Below are positions 8,371 to 15,287 of a stretch of 24,243 nucleotides of DNA, piece after piece. How positions within the stretch are numbered: position 1 is the first letter of the stretch; each line of letters begins with the position of its first letter. The stretch covers positions 1 through 24,243 of the forward strand of contig CAMBHX010000008.1 of the NCBI GenBank assembly GCA_945867285.1, written 5' to 3'. Under the pieces are notes generated by a model, which did no database searches, was not told the origin of the DNA, and saw only the letters and a list, made by a program, of their open reading frames with translations. The position numbers and the translations under genes are program-made. The DNA comes from Sulfuricurvum sp. IAE1 (GTDB lineage: Bacteria > Campylobacterota > Campylobacteria > Campylobacterales > Sulfurimonadaceae).

Positions 8371-8811
8371 ATGGAAACATTAATCATCAATAAGCGCCGT
8401 GAACTCCCAAAAACTAAACGGCTTATTTGGGATGGAATAACTGTTTTACTCTGGCTAGGCTTTATCTATTTATGGAAACCGGTATTTGTAATATTTTACA
8501 AAATCATTACCTCTGAAATCCCAGCAGGTGAGATATCCAGCTGGATTTATGACAATATCCACAGTGTAACATTTGAAAATGCCATCTTTATGCTTATCGC
8601 AACACCAATCGTATTATTTACCTTATCACGATTGGGTAGACATTCTCCTCCAAGCGAACACTTACTCTTTGAATCAAGTGATTATGCCAACTATTTTAAC
8701 CTAGACAATACACACCTACAGCAATGCGCCAACAGCCAATACATCACTATCCACCACGATAATCATGGTCATATAGTGCATTTGGATAATCGAGACATAC
8801 CAGTCCAGTGA
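8371..8811 (+). CDS. pgaD: PgaD-like PNAG synthase subunit
   Basis: 146 residues beginning two nucleotides after pgaC. It has two membrane spans (about 20-44 and 69-87) with charged cytoplasmic ends, the topology and approximate size of E. coli PgaD (137 residues). A typical PgaD-like N-terminus (LIINKRRELPKTKRLIWDGITVLLW) is visible. PgaD has low sequence conservation, so the assignment rests on size, topology and position behind pgaC. The hydrophilic C-terminal tail of about 55 residues is rich in His and Asn and has no assigned function. In E. coli PgaD is stabilised by cyclic di-GMP binding at the PgaC-PgaD interface. Confidence 0.85.
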   Translation: METLIINKRRELPKTKRLIWDGITVLLWLGFIYLWKPVFVIFYKIITSEIPAGEISSWIYDNIHSVTFENAIFMLIATPIVLFTLSRLGRHSPPSEHLLFESSDYANYFNLDNTHLQQCANSQYITIHHDNHGHIVHLDNRDIPVQ

Positions 8812-8838
8812 ACAAACTTATCAGTACTTTAGAATTAT

Positions 8839-8885
8839 ATGTGGAGAGTAAAAGAGAAGTCAATGTATCTGCGGGCTTTCCACAT
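8839..8885 (+). repeat. Inverted repeat between pgaD and the tRNA-Pro gene
   Basis: ATGTGGAGAG (8839-8848) can pair with CTTTCCACAT (8876-8885) as a 10-bp stem with one G-U pair when read as plus-strand RNA; the loop is 27 nt. It sits just after pgaD but has no U-run behind it, so it is not a textbook terminator. On the other strand its right arm includes the encoded CCA of the tRNA. It may slow or end pga transcription before it runs antisense through the tRNA; function unproven. Confidence 0.35.
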
Positions 8886-8962
8886 GGTCGGAGCGACCTG
8901 ACTCGAACAGGCGACCTCTACAACCCCAATGTAGTGCGCTAGCCAAACTGCGCTACGCCCCG
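8885..8962 (-). tRNA. tRNA-Pro (anticodon GGG), CCA encoded
   Basis: Folding by eye gives a complete cloverleaf on the minus strand: a 7-bp acceptor stem CGGGGCG/CGCTCCG with one G-U pair, D stem GCGC/GCGC with loop AGTTTGGCTA, anticodon stem CTACA/TGTAG with loop TTGGGGT (anticodon GGG), variable AGGTC, T stem GCCTG/CAGGT and loop TTCGAGT. The discriminator A is followed by a genome-encoded CCA (8885-8887). GGG reads proline codons CCC and CCU. The gene stands alone, opposite in strand to both pgaD and pgeF. Confidence 0.95.
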
Positions 8963-9028
8963 AACAATAAAATGTGGAGTGTCATGATAGGCAAAATTTG
9001 ATTAATACCGCCTTATAGCAAGCGCTGA

Positions 9029-9034
9029 TATACT
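9029..9034 (+). promoter_or_regulatory. Candidate -10 element of pgeF, very close to the start codon
   Basis: TATACT ends 7 nt before the pgeF ATG, so transcription from it would begin at or next to the start codon. No Shine-Dalgarno sequence is visible before that ATG. An alternative weaker box, TATAGC, lies at 9014-9019. Prediction only. Confidence 0.3.
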
Positions 9035-9041
9035 TCACTCT

Positions 9042-9797
9042 ATGAAACTCATATATCCTGATTTTATTGCTTCTCATCCCAATGTCACTGCATGTTTTAC
9101 GACACGACATGGTGGTGTTAGCTCATCTCCTTACCACAGTCTCAATCTTGCTTTTCATGTAGAAGACAATTATAAAAATGTTATTACCAATCACACTATT
9201 TTAGCGTCTTATCTCAACTACAATCATCGCAATCTCGTTCATATGAAACAAATACACTCTGATATTATCCTTGAAATAGATGGATCGCACAATTTTGACA
9301 CTCCCCCCACATGTGATGCCATAATCACCGATCGTCCGAATATTCCAATTATGATTATGAGTGCCGACTGCACTCCCATATTGCTCTATGATACTAAAAA
9401 TAATGCTATTGGAGTTGTTCATGCAGGACGGGCGGGTGCTCTAAGTGAAATACTACCCAAGACTATCCAAAAAATGAGTAGCAGCTACGGGACTGATGTT
9501 AACTCTCTATGCCTTGTTCTAGGTCCTTCTATTCATGGATGCTGCTACGAAATCAATGAAACAATTGCTCACACAGTGGAAGAAAAAGGGTACCCCAATG
9601 CGTTACTACAAAAGAATGAAAAAGTATTTTTAGATGTGAACACAATTTTACTTCAACAGCTCGATATCTTAGGTATTCCGTGCGCAAATATTGAAGTCAT
9701 CGACCACTGTACAGCGTGTCAAAACGACACCTACTTTTCCTACAGAGCTCATGCGCAAAATACGGGACGTATTGCAGGGATTATAATGTTGCGTTAA
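9042..9797 (+). CDS. pgeF: PgeF/YfiH-family (LACC1-like) peptidoglycan editing factor / purine nucleoside-active enzyme
   Basis: 251 residues, normal length. Family motifs: CFTTRHGGVSSSPYHSLNL (18-36), MKQIHSD with zinc ligand H72, MSADCTPILLYD with C110, VVHAGRAGAL with H127, and LGPSIHGCCYEI in the C-terminal half. The His-Cys-His set is the zinc site of the DUF152/polyphenol oxidase (YfiH) family. In E. coli PgeF hydrolyses misincorporated serine-containing cell-wall precursors; relatives act on purine nucleosides. Which activity applies here cannot be told from sequence. It is a single gene with no plausible operon partner, and its last 17 nt overlap the tail of the convergent dxs gene. 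No ribosome site is evident. Confidence 0.92.
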   Translation: MKLIYPDFIASHPNVTACFTTRHGGVSSSPYHSLNLAFHVEDNYKNVITNHTILASYLNYNHRNLVHMKQIHSDIILEIDGSHNFDTPPTCDAIITDRPNIPIMIMSADCTPILLYDTKNNAIGVVHAGRAGALSEILPKTIQKMSSSYGTDVNSLCLVLGPSIHGCCYEINETIAHTVEEKGYPNALLQKNEKVFLDVNTILLQQLDILGIPCANIEVIDHCTACQNDTYFSYRAHAQNTGRIAGIIMLR

Positions 9798-11601
9798 TTT
9801 TTTGTGCCAACTGCTGTGGTAAAAGCACTAGAGACTCCTCAACCAAATGGGTATTTCCATGAGTAATAAAGGCATCATCGTATTCGAAGCTCACCACAGA
9901 CACGTCAAGTATTTTTTCTGACGATAGCCATTCTAAAATAGCACTTCCCACTCCTCCCATACGGGACGAATCACTGAAAATAAACCATTTTTTATGGCTT
10001 TTTGCCATTTTCAAAAGCATCTGACTATCCAAAGGTTTGACAAAGCGTAAATCCAACACTGAAGGTTTTTCGTCCAAAAGTATCATCGTTTGCATCGCAC
10101 GCCCTACACCATTACCATAGCCTATGAATAACATATCTGAATCACTTTCGATTAACAATTGAGATTTTCCAATTTCAAAAGGGACTGATAGCGCACCTGA
10201 ATGCTCCAAAAAAGCTCCACGGGGATAGCGAATAGCGCATGGGTGATCATAATGCGACACAAACTCCATAGCATCCCGAAATGATTGTTCATCTCTGGGT
10301 GCACACAACGTCATATTGGGAATAAGGCGCAAGAAGCTAATGTCAAATGCCCCCTGATGCGTCTCACCATCTTCACCCACAATCCCTGCACGATCAAGAG
10401 CAAATACGACGGGCAGATCCATCAAACATACATCATGAATAACTTGATCAAAACCACGTTGTAAAAATGTCGAATAAATCGTACAAAAGGGCTTAAACCC
10501 CTCTTTAGCTAATGCTGCCATCGAAGTCACTGCATGCTGTTCAGCAATAGCAACATCCCAAAAACGGTCAGGATATTTCTCCATCAAAGCGCTCAATCCA
10601 GTACCGCTTGGCATAGCTGCAGTGGCTCCTACGATTTTTGGATTTTTATCAGAGAGTTCCATCAAGATTTCAGCATAAATTTGGGTCGCATTTTTGACCG
10701 AACTTTTAGCATTGGCTACACCGCTTTTTAAATCAAATGCAGAAACACCATGCCATTTTTCATGTTTTCCCTCGGCTATCTCATACCCCTTACCTTTGGT
10801 AGTTTGAACATGAACCAATACTGGTTTTCCCATCGATTTCGCCGTCGTAAAAATATCAATCAGCGATTTGAGATCATGCCCATCCACAGGACCTATGTAT
10901 TCAATCCCCATCTCTTCAAATAAAATTCCTGGAGTGATTAGCTTGAACGCCTCTTCAAAACGTTTGGCAAGATAATGAGCACCCTCTCCAAAATTATCTA
11001 CAAAGGACTCTGTTTTGCGCTTAAAGCGTTGATAAAAAGGGCTTGCCATGGCAGAGCTCAACATTCTGCTAATCGCTCCTATGGGCTTGGCAATACTCAT
11101 TTCGTTGTCGTTAAGGATAATGACCATGGGATATTTACGATCACCTAGTTCATTAAGTGCTTCATACACCATACCAGCACTCATAGAACCATCACCGATA
11201 AGCACTACGGGAATACGCTCATCTTGTTCACCTTTTAGCGCAATTGCCTTCGCAGCACCTACTCCCAGTGAAATGGAAGTAGAACTATGCCCTGCTACAA
11301 AATAATCATGCTCCGACTCTTGAGGTTTTGTATAGCCGCATATCCCTCCAAAGCGACGTAATGTCTCAAACTCATCCCAACGGTCCGTAAGAAGCTTATG
11401 TGCGTACGCCTGATGTGAAACATCAAAAATAAAAGGGTCTTTAGAAGAGTCAAAGACTTTATGCATCGCCACAATAATCTCAGTGGCACCCAACGTAGAG
11501 CTCAAGTGCCCACCATTAGTACTTACAACCTCTAAAATGCGATTTCGAATTTTTTGAGATAAATTCTCCAAGTCAAGTACCGTAAAATTTTGTATATTCA
11601 T
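9781..11601 (-). CDS. dxs: 1-deoxy-D-xylulose-5-phosphate synthase
   Basis: Catalyses the first step of the MEP isoprenoid pathway, joining pyruvate and glyceraldehyde 3-phosphate with thiamine diphosphate. With the ATG at 11601 the protein has 606 residues. Features: NGGHLSSTLGATE (29-41), VSHQAYAHKLLTDR (61-74), the thiamine-binding motif GDGS (136-139) through NDNEMSI (164-170), the transketolase pyrimidine domain with EQHAVTSMAALA and DRAGIVGEDGETHQGAFD, and a C-terminal transketolase domain. An in-frame GTG at 11613 directly after the fliH stop would add four residues (MKKT); it has no ribosome site, so I prefer the ATG 12 nt downstream, though its own site is weak. It is the last gene of the fliF-fliG-fliH-dxs unit, an arrangement known in Campylobacterota. 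Its tail overlaps pgeF by 17 nt. Confidence 0.96.
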   Translation of the reverse strand: MNIQNFTVLDLENLSQKIRNRILEVVSTNGGHLSSTLGATEIIVAMHKVFDSSKDPFIFDVSHQAYAHKLLTDRWDEFETLRRFGGICGYTKPQESEHDYFVAGHSSTSISLGVGAAKAIALKGEQDERIPVVLIGDGSMSAGMVYEALNELGDRKYPMVIILNDNEMSIAKPIGAISRMLSSAMASPFYQRFKRKTESFVDNFGEGAHYLAKRFEEAFKLITPGILFEEMGIEYIGPVDGHDLKSLIDIFTTAKSMGKPVLVHVQTTKGKGYEIAEGKHEKWHGVSAFDLKSGVANAKSSVKNATQIYAEILMELSDKNPKIVGATAAMPSGTGLSALMEKYPDRFWDVAIAEQHAVTSMAALAKEGFKPFCTIYSTFLQRGFDQVIHDVCLMDLPVVFALDRAGIVGEDGETHQGAFDISFLRLIPNMTLCAPRDEQSFRDAMEFVSHYDHPCAIRYPRGAFLEHSGALSVPFEIGKSQLLIESDSDMLFIGYGNGVGRAMQTMILLDEKPSVLDLRFVKPLDSQMLLKMAKSHKKWFIFSDSSRMGGVGSAILEWLSSEKILDVSVVSFEYDDAFITHGNTHLVEESLVLLPQQLAQKINATL

Positions 11602-11613
11602 TGTCTTTTTCAC

Positions 11614-12426
11614 TTATGATTCGAGAATCAACGACCGCTTTAGCCGTTCAAATCTCTTTTTGATCTGAGAATCAATATTTCCTAAATCACTAATTGCAAC
11701 CACCCCACCAGCACTAATAGCACGATCAGAAAGTACTTCTACATGCTTCAACGATCCAACATTCGATGATATGTCCCCATGATCAACAGGATTGACTCTC
11801 AAGGTGATTTTTGATGCATCAGACAACTCTTCGATTAAAGCCATTGATAATTTATTGGCAATTTTAGCACTGTTTTCGCCCACTTCAATAGCAATCACTT
11901 CTGATGCGATCTCTAATGCAGTCTGTGTGAGTTCTTTTTGGACTTTTTCTAGCGTGAGCGCATACTGCGCAGCAGCACTTTCAAGTGTTTTAACAGATGT
12001 CGAAAGTTGCTCTTGAGCTTTAGTATTTTGCTGAGAATTTTTTTCACATTCTCGGGCAACACCTGCTATTATGCCTTCCTCATAACTACTCTTTTTTGCT
12101 TCTTCTAAGACTTTTACATGCTCTTCTTGCAAATCTTCTAGTTTCATTTGCATCTTAATCACACTAGAACTCATATCGTCTGCTTTTCTCAATAGGGACT
12201 CTATCAAATCATCTTTAGCTGTAGTTGATTCAGGGTGTGACAAGATACTAGGAATCACTTCATCTCGATCTTCAGTAGCCTCGTAGTGTACTCCCAGCTC
12301 ATCTACAGCTTCACGAACACTACTGCCTCCCATACCAGACAAAATTTTAAATTGATATTTTCCAATAGAATGTCCTGCAAGATTCGCTTTGGTAATAACC
12401 GTATCTTCTATACTCATCTTAGTCAA
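11614..12426 (-). CDS. fliH: Flagellar assembly protein FliH
   Basis: 270 residues if read from the TTG at 12426, 267 from the ATG at 12417. FliH binds and restrains the export ATPase FliI at the base of the flagellar type III secretion system. The centre (about 80-160) is a long, charged coiled coil rich in Glu, Lys and Gln. The C-terminal part (about 160-265) is the FliH/SctL-like domain with LTQTALEIASEVIAIEVG and KITLRVNPVDHGDI and a later VEVLSDRAISAGGVV. The TTG has a GAGGAA site at good spacing inside the end of fliG, whereas the ATG begins one base after the fliG stop and lies about 15 nt from that site, so the start is not settled. Sequence conservation is low; position after fliG supports the name. 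Confidence 0.88.
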   Translation of the reverse strand: MTKMSIEDTVITKANLAGHSIGKYQFKILSGMGGSSVREAVDELGVHYEATEDRDEVIPSILSHPESTTAKDDLIESLLRKADDMSSSVIKMQMKLEDLQEEHVKVLEEAKKSSYEEGIIAGVARECEKNSQQNTKAQEQLSTSVKTLESAAAQYALTLEKVQKELTQTALEIASEVIAIEVGENSAKIANKLSMALIEELSDASKITLRVNPVDHGDISSNVGSLKHVEVLSDRAISAGGVVAISDLGNIDSQIKKRFERLKRSLILES

Positions 12427-13444
12427 TCATTTCCTCAGATGCTCCAAGCTCCAAGATCCCCTGCTCTGCTAGTGCCTGAACAGCATCTACAATCTTACGC
12501 TGAGCGGTTTCGACTTCTTTCATTTTTACGGCACCTAAAAACTGTAACTCTTCCACAAAAGTATCTTTAGCACGTTGCGACATACATGCATAAAACTTCT
12601 CTTTTAGATCTTCAGGAGAACTTTTTAGCGCCAACATAAGATCATTTTTATCAACCGCTTTAAGAATTTCACGCACCGCATTAACATCCAACCCAGCAAT
12701 ATCCTCAAACGTAAACATCATCTCTTTAATTGATGCTGCCAACTCTTGATCAAGCTGCTCGATTTGAGACAACGTCTCTTTTGAAACCTTGGCTCCTAAA
12801 CGGTTGAATACATCCGCTACTGCACGAGGTCCACCAACTTCGACTTTATAAGTTGCCAATGACTCAAGCTTAGACTCAAGCACCGCACTTACACGTTTAA
12901 TAATAGCAGGAGAGATATCTCCTAATTTTGCCATACGAATGACTACTTCTCCTCGTAACTCTGGAGTAAAAATATACAGTGTTTCAGCTGCTGCAGAAGG
13001 ATCCATATGAGCCAAGATGAGAGCAATTGTTTGAGGGTGTTCTGTGGATATAAAATCAGCTAATTGCTGCGGCTTTATTTTTGCCAAGTATGAAAAATTT
13101 TGGGATCCTTGCATTGTCTTAGAGAGTCGTTCTAAGACTTTTTTAGCTTCGTCAGCGCCTAAAGCTTTATATAAAATCTCTTTTGCGTACTCCAAACCAC
13201 CAGTATTGAGATATTGATTAGATTGGATAATAGCATAAAACTCTTCCAAAACTGCCGCACCGATACTTTTTTCAATCGAATTGTTACCGGCAATATATTT
13301 TGATACGTCAGTGATTGCCTCTACACTCATACGACCAAAAATTTGTGCTGTCGAATCTTCACCTAACTGAAGAAGTAAAATAGCTACTTTTTCTGCCATC
13401 CCCATCTCTTCAAAATGTGCTTGCTGTTGCTGTGTCAATGTCAT
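12419..13444 (-). CDS. fliG: Flagellar motor switch protein FliG
   Basis: 341 residues, usual length. N-terminal domain (about 10-100) with KVAILLLQLGEDSTAQIFGRM; middle domain with the EHPQTIALILAHM motif followed by AAAETLYIFTPELRGEVVIRMAKL; C-terminal torque-generating domain with MFTFEDIAGLDVNAVREILKAVDKNDLMLALK and the charged helix region after it. FliG forms the rotor ring that links FliF (MS ring) to FliM and interacts with the stators. A clear ribosome site (AAGGAA) precedes the ATG, 11 nt after the fliF stop. Confidence 0.97.
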   Translation of the reverse strand: MTLTQQQQAHFEEMGMAEKVAILLLQLGEDSTAQIFGRMSVEAITDVSKYIAGNNSIEKSIGAAVLEEFYAIIQSNQYLNTGGLEYAKEILYKALGADEAKKVLERLSKTMQGSQNFSYLAKIKPQQLADFISTEHPQTIALILAHMDPSAAAETLYIFTPELRGEVVIRMAKLGDISPAIIKRVSAVLESKLESLATYKVEVGGPRAVADVFNRLGAKVSKETLSQIEQLDQELAASIKEMMFTFEDIAGLDVNAVREILKAVDKNDLMLALKSSPEDLKEKFYACMSQRAKDTFVEELQFLGAVKMKEVETAQRKIVDAVQALAEQGILELGASEEMID

Positions 13445-13455
13445 TGTATTTCCTT

Positions 13456-15156
13456 TTATGCGCCACGCAAAGGAGCGGATTCTTCGTTAATAAGCGCCTG
13501 TATCAACGAAGCAATTTCGTCTGGGCGGTCTTCAGCAATTTCTCTGATTTTTTCTAACAATACATCATACTTAAGTTCGTCTTCATTGAAACCATCTCCA
13601 AGTCCCAATTGACCTTCCACTTTTTTACGCATTTGCTGAACTTTCTCGACCAAATCTTCATCTTCGTCATCTCGAATATCCAGCACAGGCTTCTCAAGTT
13701 CTTCATCTTCACGAGTGAACTCCAGCATACGATCTGCGAAAGGTAAAATTACTTTTTTATACGCAACAAAAAGAATAATCATCACTACGATATATTTTAA
13801 TATTGGCATCAAAGGAGCAACATATCCACTCATAAATTCAGAGGTTTTGGACACTGCATTTTTTTCACTGCCACTAGAAGCCTTGAACTCAAAATTTCGA
13901 ACCGTAACCAAATCTCCTCGCGCATCATCCACTCCAATGGATTGCTTCACCAATGATGTTATTGCATCCAGCTGTGTTTGATCAAGTGCCACATACTCCA
14001 TTTCATCGTTTTCGCCATCTTTTTTAGGCTCATATTTACCATCTACAACTACTGCTGCCGTAATACGCTTGATACGAGCGAATTCCATCTTAGTTGTTGA
14101 AACTGTTTTTGAAACTTCAAAGTTAGTCGTTCCTGTCGTTTTTTCAAACTTTTCACCACCAGAAGCTGTGGAATTCAAATCTGGTGTGGGTCCTATATTG
14201 CTAACCGCTCCAGGCACACCTCCAACACTTGCAGGGGCTGCACCTTCACGCTTTTCTTCGCTAGTTTGCTCACTGCGTACAACGTTTTCAGGATCAAATT
14301 TTTCGGATGTTGAACTTTGCTCTGAAAAATCATATTCAATTGTTACTTTAGCAACGACACGCTCTTTCCCTCCAATAAAGGGGGATAGAACATTGATAAT
14401 TTTTTCTTCTTGTTTCTTCTCTTCTTTAGTCTTATATTGCTGCTGAATCTGTGATAGTTCCCCCATCATAGACGAAGCATCATTATCCCCTAAACTTTCA
14501 CCTTCAGCATCAATCAGCGTTACATTTTCAACTGTCAATTTCGGCACAGCAGCAGCAACTAGTTTTTTAATTCCACGAATTTGTTTGGGAGTTAATCGAC
14601 TCCCCTCTGTAAGCTGGACCATAACTGAAGCCGATGGAGGAACAGCAACAGAAACAAATAGGGTTTCTTTTGGCAACGCCAACGAGACACTGGATTTTTC
14701 AACTGGCGTGAGAGAATCAATTGAACGAGCCAGTTCTCCTTCAAGTGCTCGACGAAACTTTATCTCTTGATCAAAATTGGTTGCACCAAACTCTTGTTTG
14801 TCAAAAAGCTCAAACCCGACATGCCCTTCTTTTGGAATTCCCATAGAAGCTATTGTAATACGCTCTTTGTAAACAACTTCTTTGGGAACTTCAATGACAT
14901 TCTCTCTAGGGATTTTATAAGGGATTTTATCTTTTTCCAATTGCGCAACTACCTGAGCTGCATCTTGTGGACTTAAAGAGTCAAAAAGAACTTGGTACCC
15001 CTCATCGCTTGACGTTGACCCTTGTGATGTATAAACAATTAAAAAAATTAAAAATCCAACAATCCCAGCAATAGCAGCACCAATAACAGTTTTTTGGGTT
15101 TGATTTAATTTTCCAAAAACAACAACAAGCTGTGAAAAAAGTGCTTTAAAATCCAT
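13456..15156 (-). CDS. fliF: Flagellar MS-ring protein FliF
   Basis: 566 residues. Two membrane spans, about 24-44 and 435-460, enclose a large periplasmic region carrying the ring-building motifs typical of the YscJ/FliF family: LFDSLSPQDAAQVVAQLEKDKIPYKI, IASMGIPKEGHVGFELFD, FRRALEGELARSIDSL and VEKSSVSLALP, with LTPKQIRGIKKLVAAAVP after them. The cytoplasmic tail (about 460-566) is highly acidic and ends in a FliG-binding segment (LLEKIREIAEDRPDEIASLIQALI). Ribosome site AGGGAAC precedes the ATG. First gene of the fliF-fliG-fliH-dxs unit; 131 nt separate it from hisC upstream. Confidence 0.97.
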   Translation of the reverse strand: MDFKALFSQLVVVFGKLNQTQKTVIGAAIAGIVGFLIFLIVYTSQGSTSSDEGYQVLFDSLSPQDAAQVVAQLEKDKIPYKIPRENVIEVPKEVVYKERITIASMGIPKEGHVGFELFDKQEFGATNFDQEIKFRRALEGELARSIDSLTPVEKSSVSLALPKETLFVSVAVPPSASVMVQLTEGSRLTPKQIRGIKKLVAAAVPKLTVENVTLIDAEGESLGDNDASSMMGELSQIQQQYKTKEEKKQEEKIINVLSPFIGGKERVVAKVTIEYDFSEQSSTSEKFDPENVVRSEQTSEEKREGAAPASVGGVPGAVSNIGPTPDLNSTASGGEKFEKTTGTTNFEVSKTVSTTKMEFARIKRITAAVVVDGKYEPKKDGENDEMEYVALDQTQLDAITSLVKQSIGVDDARGDLVTVRNFEFKASSGSEKNAVSKTSEFMSGYVAPLMPILKYIVVMIILFVAYKKVILPFADRMLEFTREDEELEKPVLDIRDDEDEDLVEKVQQMRKKVEGQLGLGDGFNEDELKYDVLLEKIREIAEDRPDEIASLIQALINEESAPLRGA

Positions 15157-15182
15157 TGTTCCCTATTTTATTTAATGTTAAG

Positions 15183-15209
15183 CACTAAAATGAAAAGTCC
15201 ATTTTAGTG
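15183..15209. repeat. Perfect 10-bp palindrome upstream of fliF
   Basis: CACTAAAATG (15183-15192) and CATTTTAGTG (15200-15209) are exact reverse complements around the 7-nt loop AAAAGTC. The right edge of the fliF coding region is 26 nt away, and the hisC stop is 78 nt away on the other side. There is no T-run after the stem on the minus strand, so it is not an obvious intrinsic terminator. It could be an operator, an mRNA leader hairpin controlling fliF, or an end-of-transcript stem for the hisC operon. Confidence 0.6.
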
Positions 15210-15216
15210 GTAAGGA

Positions 15217-15243
15217 CTAAAGCCCTTTGCAATCCCCTAAAGC
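15217..15243. repeat. Direct repeat CTAAAGC spaced by exactly 20 bp
   Basis: CTAAAGC occurs at 15217-15223 and again at 15237-15243, next to the 15183-15209 palindrome, whose arms also carry CTAAA/TTTAG. A 20-bp step puts both copies on roughly the same face of the helix, as for a regulator binding two half-sites. May be chance in AT-rich DNA. Confidence 0.25.
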
Positions 15244-15287
15244 TACAAAAAACTCTGTTTTTGAGAATTTAAAGTTTTACACTCTGT

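Noticed and set aside
8839..8979. ATGTGGAG present on both sides of the tRNA-Pro gene (8839-8846 and 8972-8979) as possible insertion target duplication
   Set aside because: Only 8 bp long, the enclosed DNA is just a tRNA gene with no transposon ends or integrase, and no copy of the tRNA 3' end is seen elsewhere. Chance is the simpler reading.
14069..14446. 125-codon plus-strand open frame inside fliF
   Set aside because: It lies wholly opposite conserved fliF coding sequence and its translation has no recognisable domain; the open frame is a by-product of fliF codon use.
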